This document shows positions 63,216 through 64,000 of a stretch of DNA of 64,000 nt, one piece after another. The number at the start of each line of letters is the position of its first letter. Position 1 is the stretch's first letter. The notes beneath the pieces are model-generated. The model searched no databases. It was not told where the DNA came from and saw only the letters and a program-made list of their open reading frames with translations. The position numbers were made by a program, and so were the translations under genes. The stretch is taken from the NCBI GenBank assembly GCA_903895255.1, contig CAITTG010000092.1, positions 128,306 to 192,305 on the forward strand, given 5' to 3'. Source of the DNA: an uncultured Verrucomicrobia subdivision 3 bacterium (GTDB lineage: Bacteria; Verrucomicrobiota; Verrucomicrobiia; Limisphaerales; UBA11358).

Positions 63216-63236
63216 TTTTATTTGACATAAATAAAA
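63216..63236. promoter_or_regulatory. Candidate MntR operator and mntH promoter
   Basis: TTTTATTT, a 5-base centre (GACAT), then AAATAAAA: a perfect 8-bp-arm palindrome in the 139-bp mntR-mntH gap. It overlaps a TTGACA (63222-63227) that could be a -35 box for mntH; a good -10 at the right distance is not evident. Confidence 0.5.
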
Positions 63237-63259
63237 GTCTGGATACCTTCTATGACGAT

Positions 63260-64000
63260 ATGGCAGGCAAACCAGGCATTCCGGCCGAATCCGCCTGGCG
63301 CAAGCCGGCGGGGCAGGCCTCGCTGAATGAGGTGCATCGCAGCATCCTCGTGCCGGTGACGGCGTCCTTCTGGCGCAAATTATTTGCCTTTTCCGGTCCG
63401 GGCTTTCTTATTGCCGTGGGCTACATGGACCCGGGCAATTGGGCCACCGACCTCCAGGCCGGCGCGCAGTTCGGCTACACCCTGCTGGCGGTTGTCATGA
63501 TTTCGAATCTCATGGCGATTTTGCTCCAGCATCTGGCCATCAAACTCGGCATCGCCACCGGCCGTGATTTGGCGCAGGCCTGCCGCGACCATTATTCCAC
63601 CCCGGTCGTCTGGTTCCTCTGGATTGGTTGTGAAATCGCCATCGCGGCCTGCGACCTGGCGGAGGTGGTGGGTTCGGCCATTGCCCTGCAATTGCTCTTC
63701 GGTATTCCCTTGGTCTGGGGCTGTGTTATCACGGCCGCGGATGTGCTCGCGGTGCTGTTTTTGCAAAGCAAGGGGTTCCGGTATATCGAGGCGCTGGTTA
63801 TCACCCTGATTTCGACCATCGCCGCCTGCTTCGCCGCCGAGTTGTTTTGGTCCAAACCCGGCTACCTGGGCATGCTCATGGGATTCGTGCCCGGGCCGCA
63901 ACTCATCACCAACCCGGACATGCTTTACATCAGCATCGGCATTATCGGCGCGACGGTCATGCCGCACAACCTGTACCTGCATTCCTCGATCGTGCAGACC
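63260..64000 (+). CDS. mntH: Nramp-family divalent metal (manganese) transporter, partial
   Basis: The first 247 codons of an Nramp transporter; the rest is beyond the window. FSGPGFLIAVGYMDPGNWAT is the TM1 motif with the DPGN metal-binding residues. Helices 2-6 follow, ending with the TM6 metal site IGIIGATVMPHNLYLHSSIV (MPHN). It imports Mn2+ with protons across the inner membrane. The ATG at 63260 is chosen because an ATG at 63252 is out of frame. Divergent mntR supports manganese as substrate. Confidence 0.95.
   Translation, partial: MAGKPGIPAESAWRKPAGQASLNEVHRSILVPVTASFWRKLFAFSGPGFLIAVGYMDPGNWATDLQAGAQFGYTLLAVVMISNLMAILLQHLAIKLGIATGRDLAQACRDHYSTPVVWFLWIGCEIAIAACDLAEVVGSAIALQLLFGIPLVWGCVITAADVLAVLFLQSKGFRYIEALVITLISTIAACFAAELFWSKPGYLGMLMGFVPGPQLITNPDMLYISIGIIGATVMPHNLYLHSSIVQT

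Overview
The window comes from a high-GC heterotrophic bacterium, most probably a member of the Verrucomicrobiota (Pedosphaera/Limisphaerales-like). This is inferred from the gene style: ECF sigma factor plus Ser/Thr kinase pairs, prepilin-like proteins with [20 protein letters not shown] leaders and C-terminal DGH motifs, a giant autotransporter-associated beta-strand repeat protein, and secreted Ig-like/PKD/Calx-beta proteins. No rRNA, CRISPR array, integrase or transposase was found.

Layout. 1-15114 (all minus strand): two near-identical sigma/kinase modules (1-2430 and 12365-15114) flank an alpha-L-fucosidase, a prepilin-like protein and a 2244-residue beta-strand-repeat exoprotein. 15544-26290: tRNA-Ser, ilvD, a CBS protein, an RlmI-type methyltransferase, an AraC regulator, and a tightly overlapping minus-strand operon lutA-lutB-lutC-TAXI-reductase. 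26291-37645: large secreted proteins, a second prepilin-like protein, a NamZ-type muramidase and an unassigned ATP-grasp-like protein. 37646-38775: a 182-bp tandem repeat and a RelB-like antitoxin followed by a truncated PemK/MazF-like toxin remnant.

38776-49612 is the most unusual part: one minus-strand defence-like operon. In transcription order it is hsdM, then a toxin-antitoxin-SecB-like chaperone (TAC) cassette with its own palindromic operator, then hsdS, a RecQ-like helicase fused to a ComF-like phosphoribosyltransferase, a DprA/Smf-like protein, and hsdR. The genes overlap or nearly touch, so a type I restriction-modification operon appears interleaved with a TAC addiction module and a competence-like helicase/PRTase/DprA module. 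hsdR itself carries two in-frame insertions of palindromic repeats.

49613-55007 holds polysaccharide-related secreted proteins (a PKD protein, a GH28-like enzyme), a MoxR ATPase with an N-terminal zinc ribbon, and an SGNH hydrolase. 55273-60471 is an assimilatory sulfate reduction operon (sulfite reductase, cysH, cysD, cysN) with a DUF433/PIN-like toxin-antitoxin pair spliced in by 4-bp overlaps. 60515-64000 encodes prepilin peptidase, shikimate dehydrogenase, an MntR-like regulator and a divergent Nramp manganese transporter cut by the window end.

All functions are read from protein motifs and gene context only; no database search was possible.
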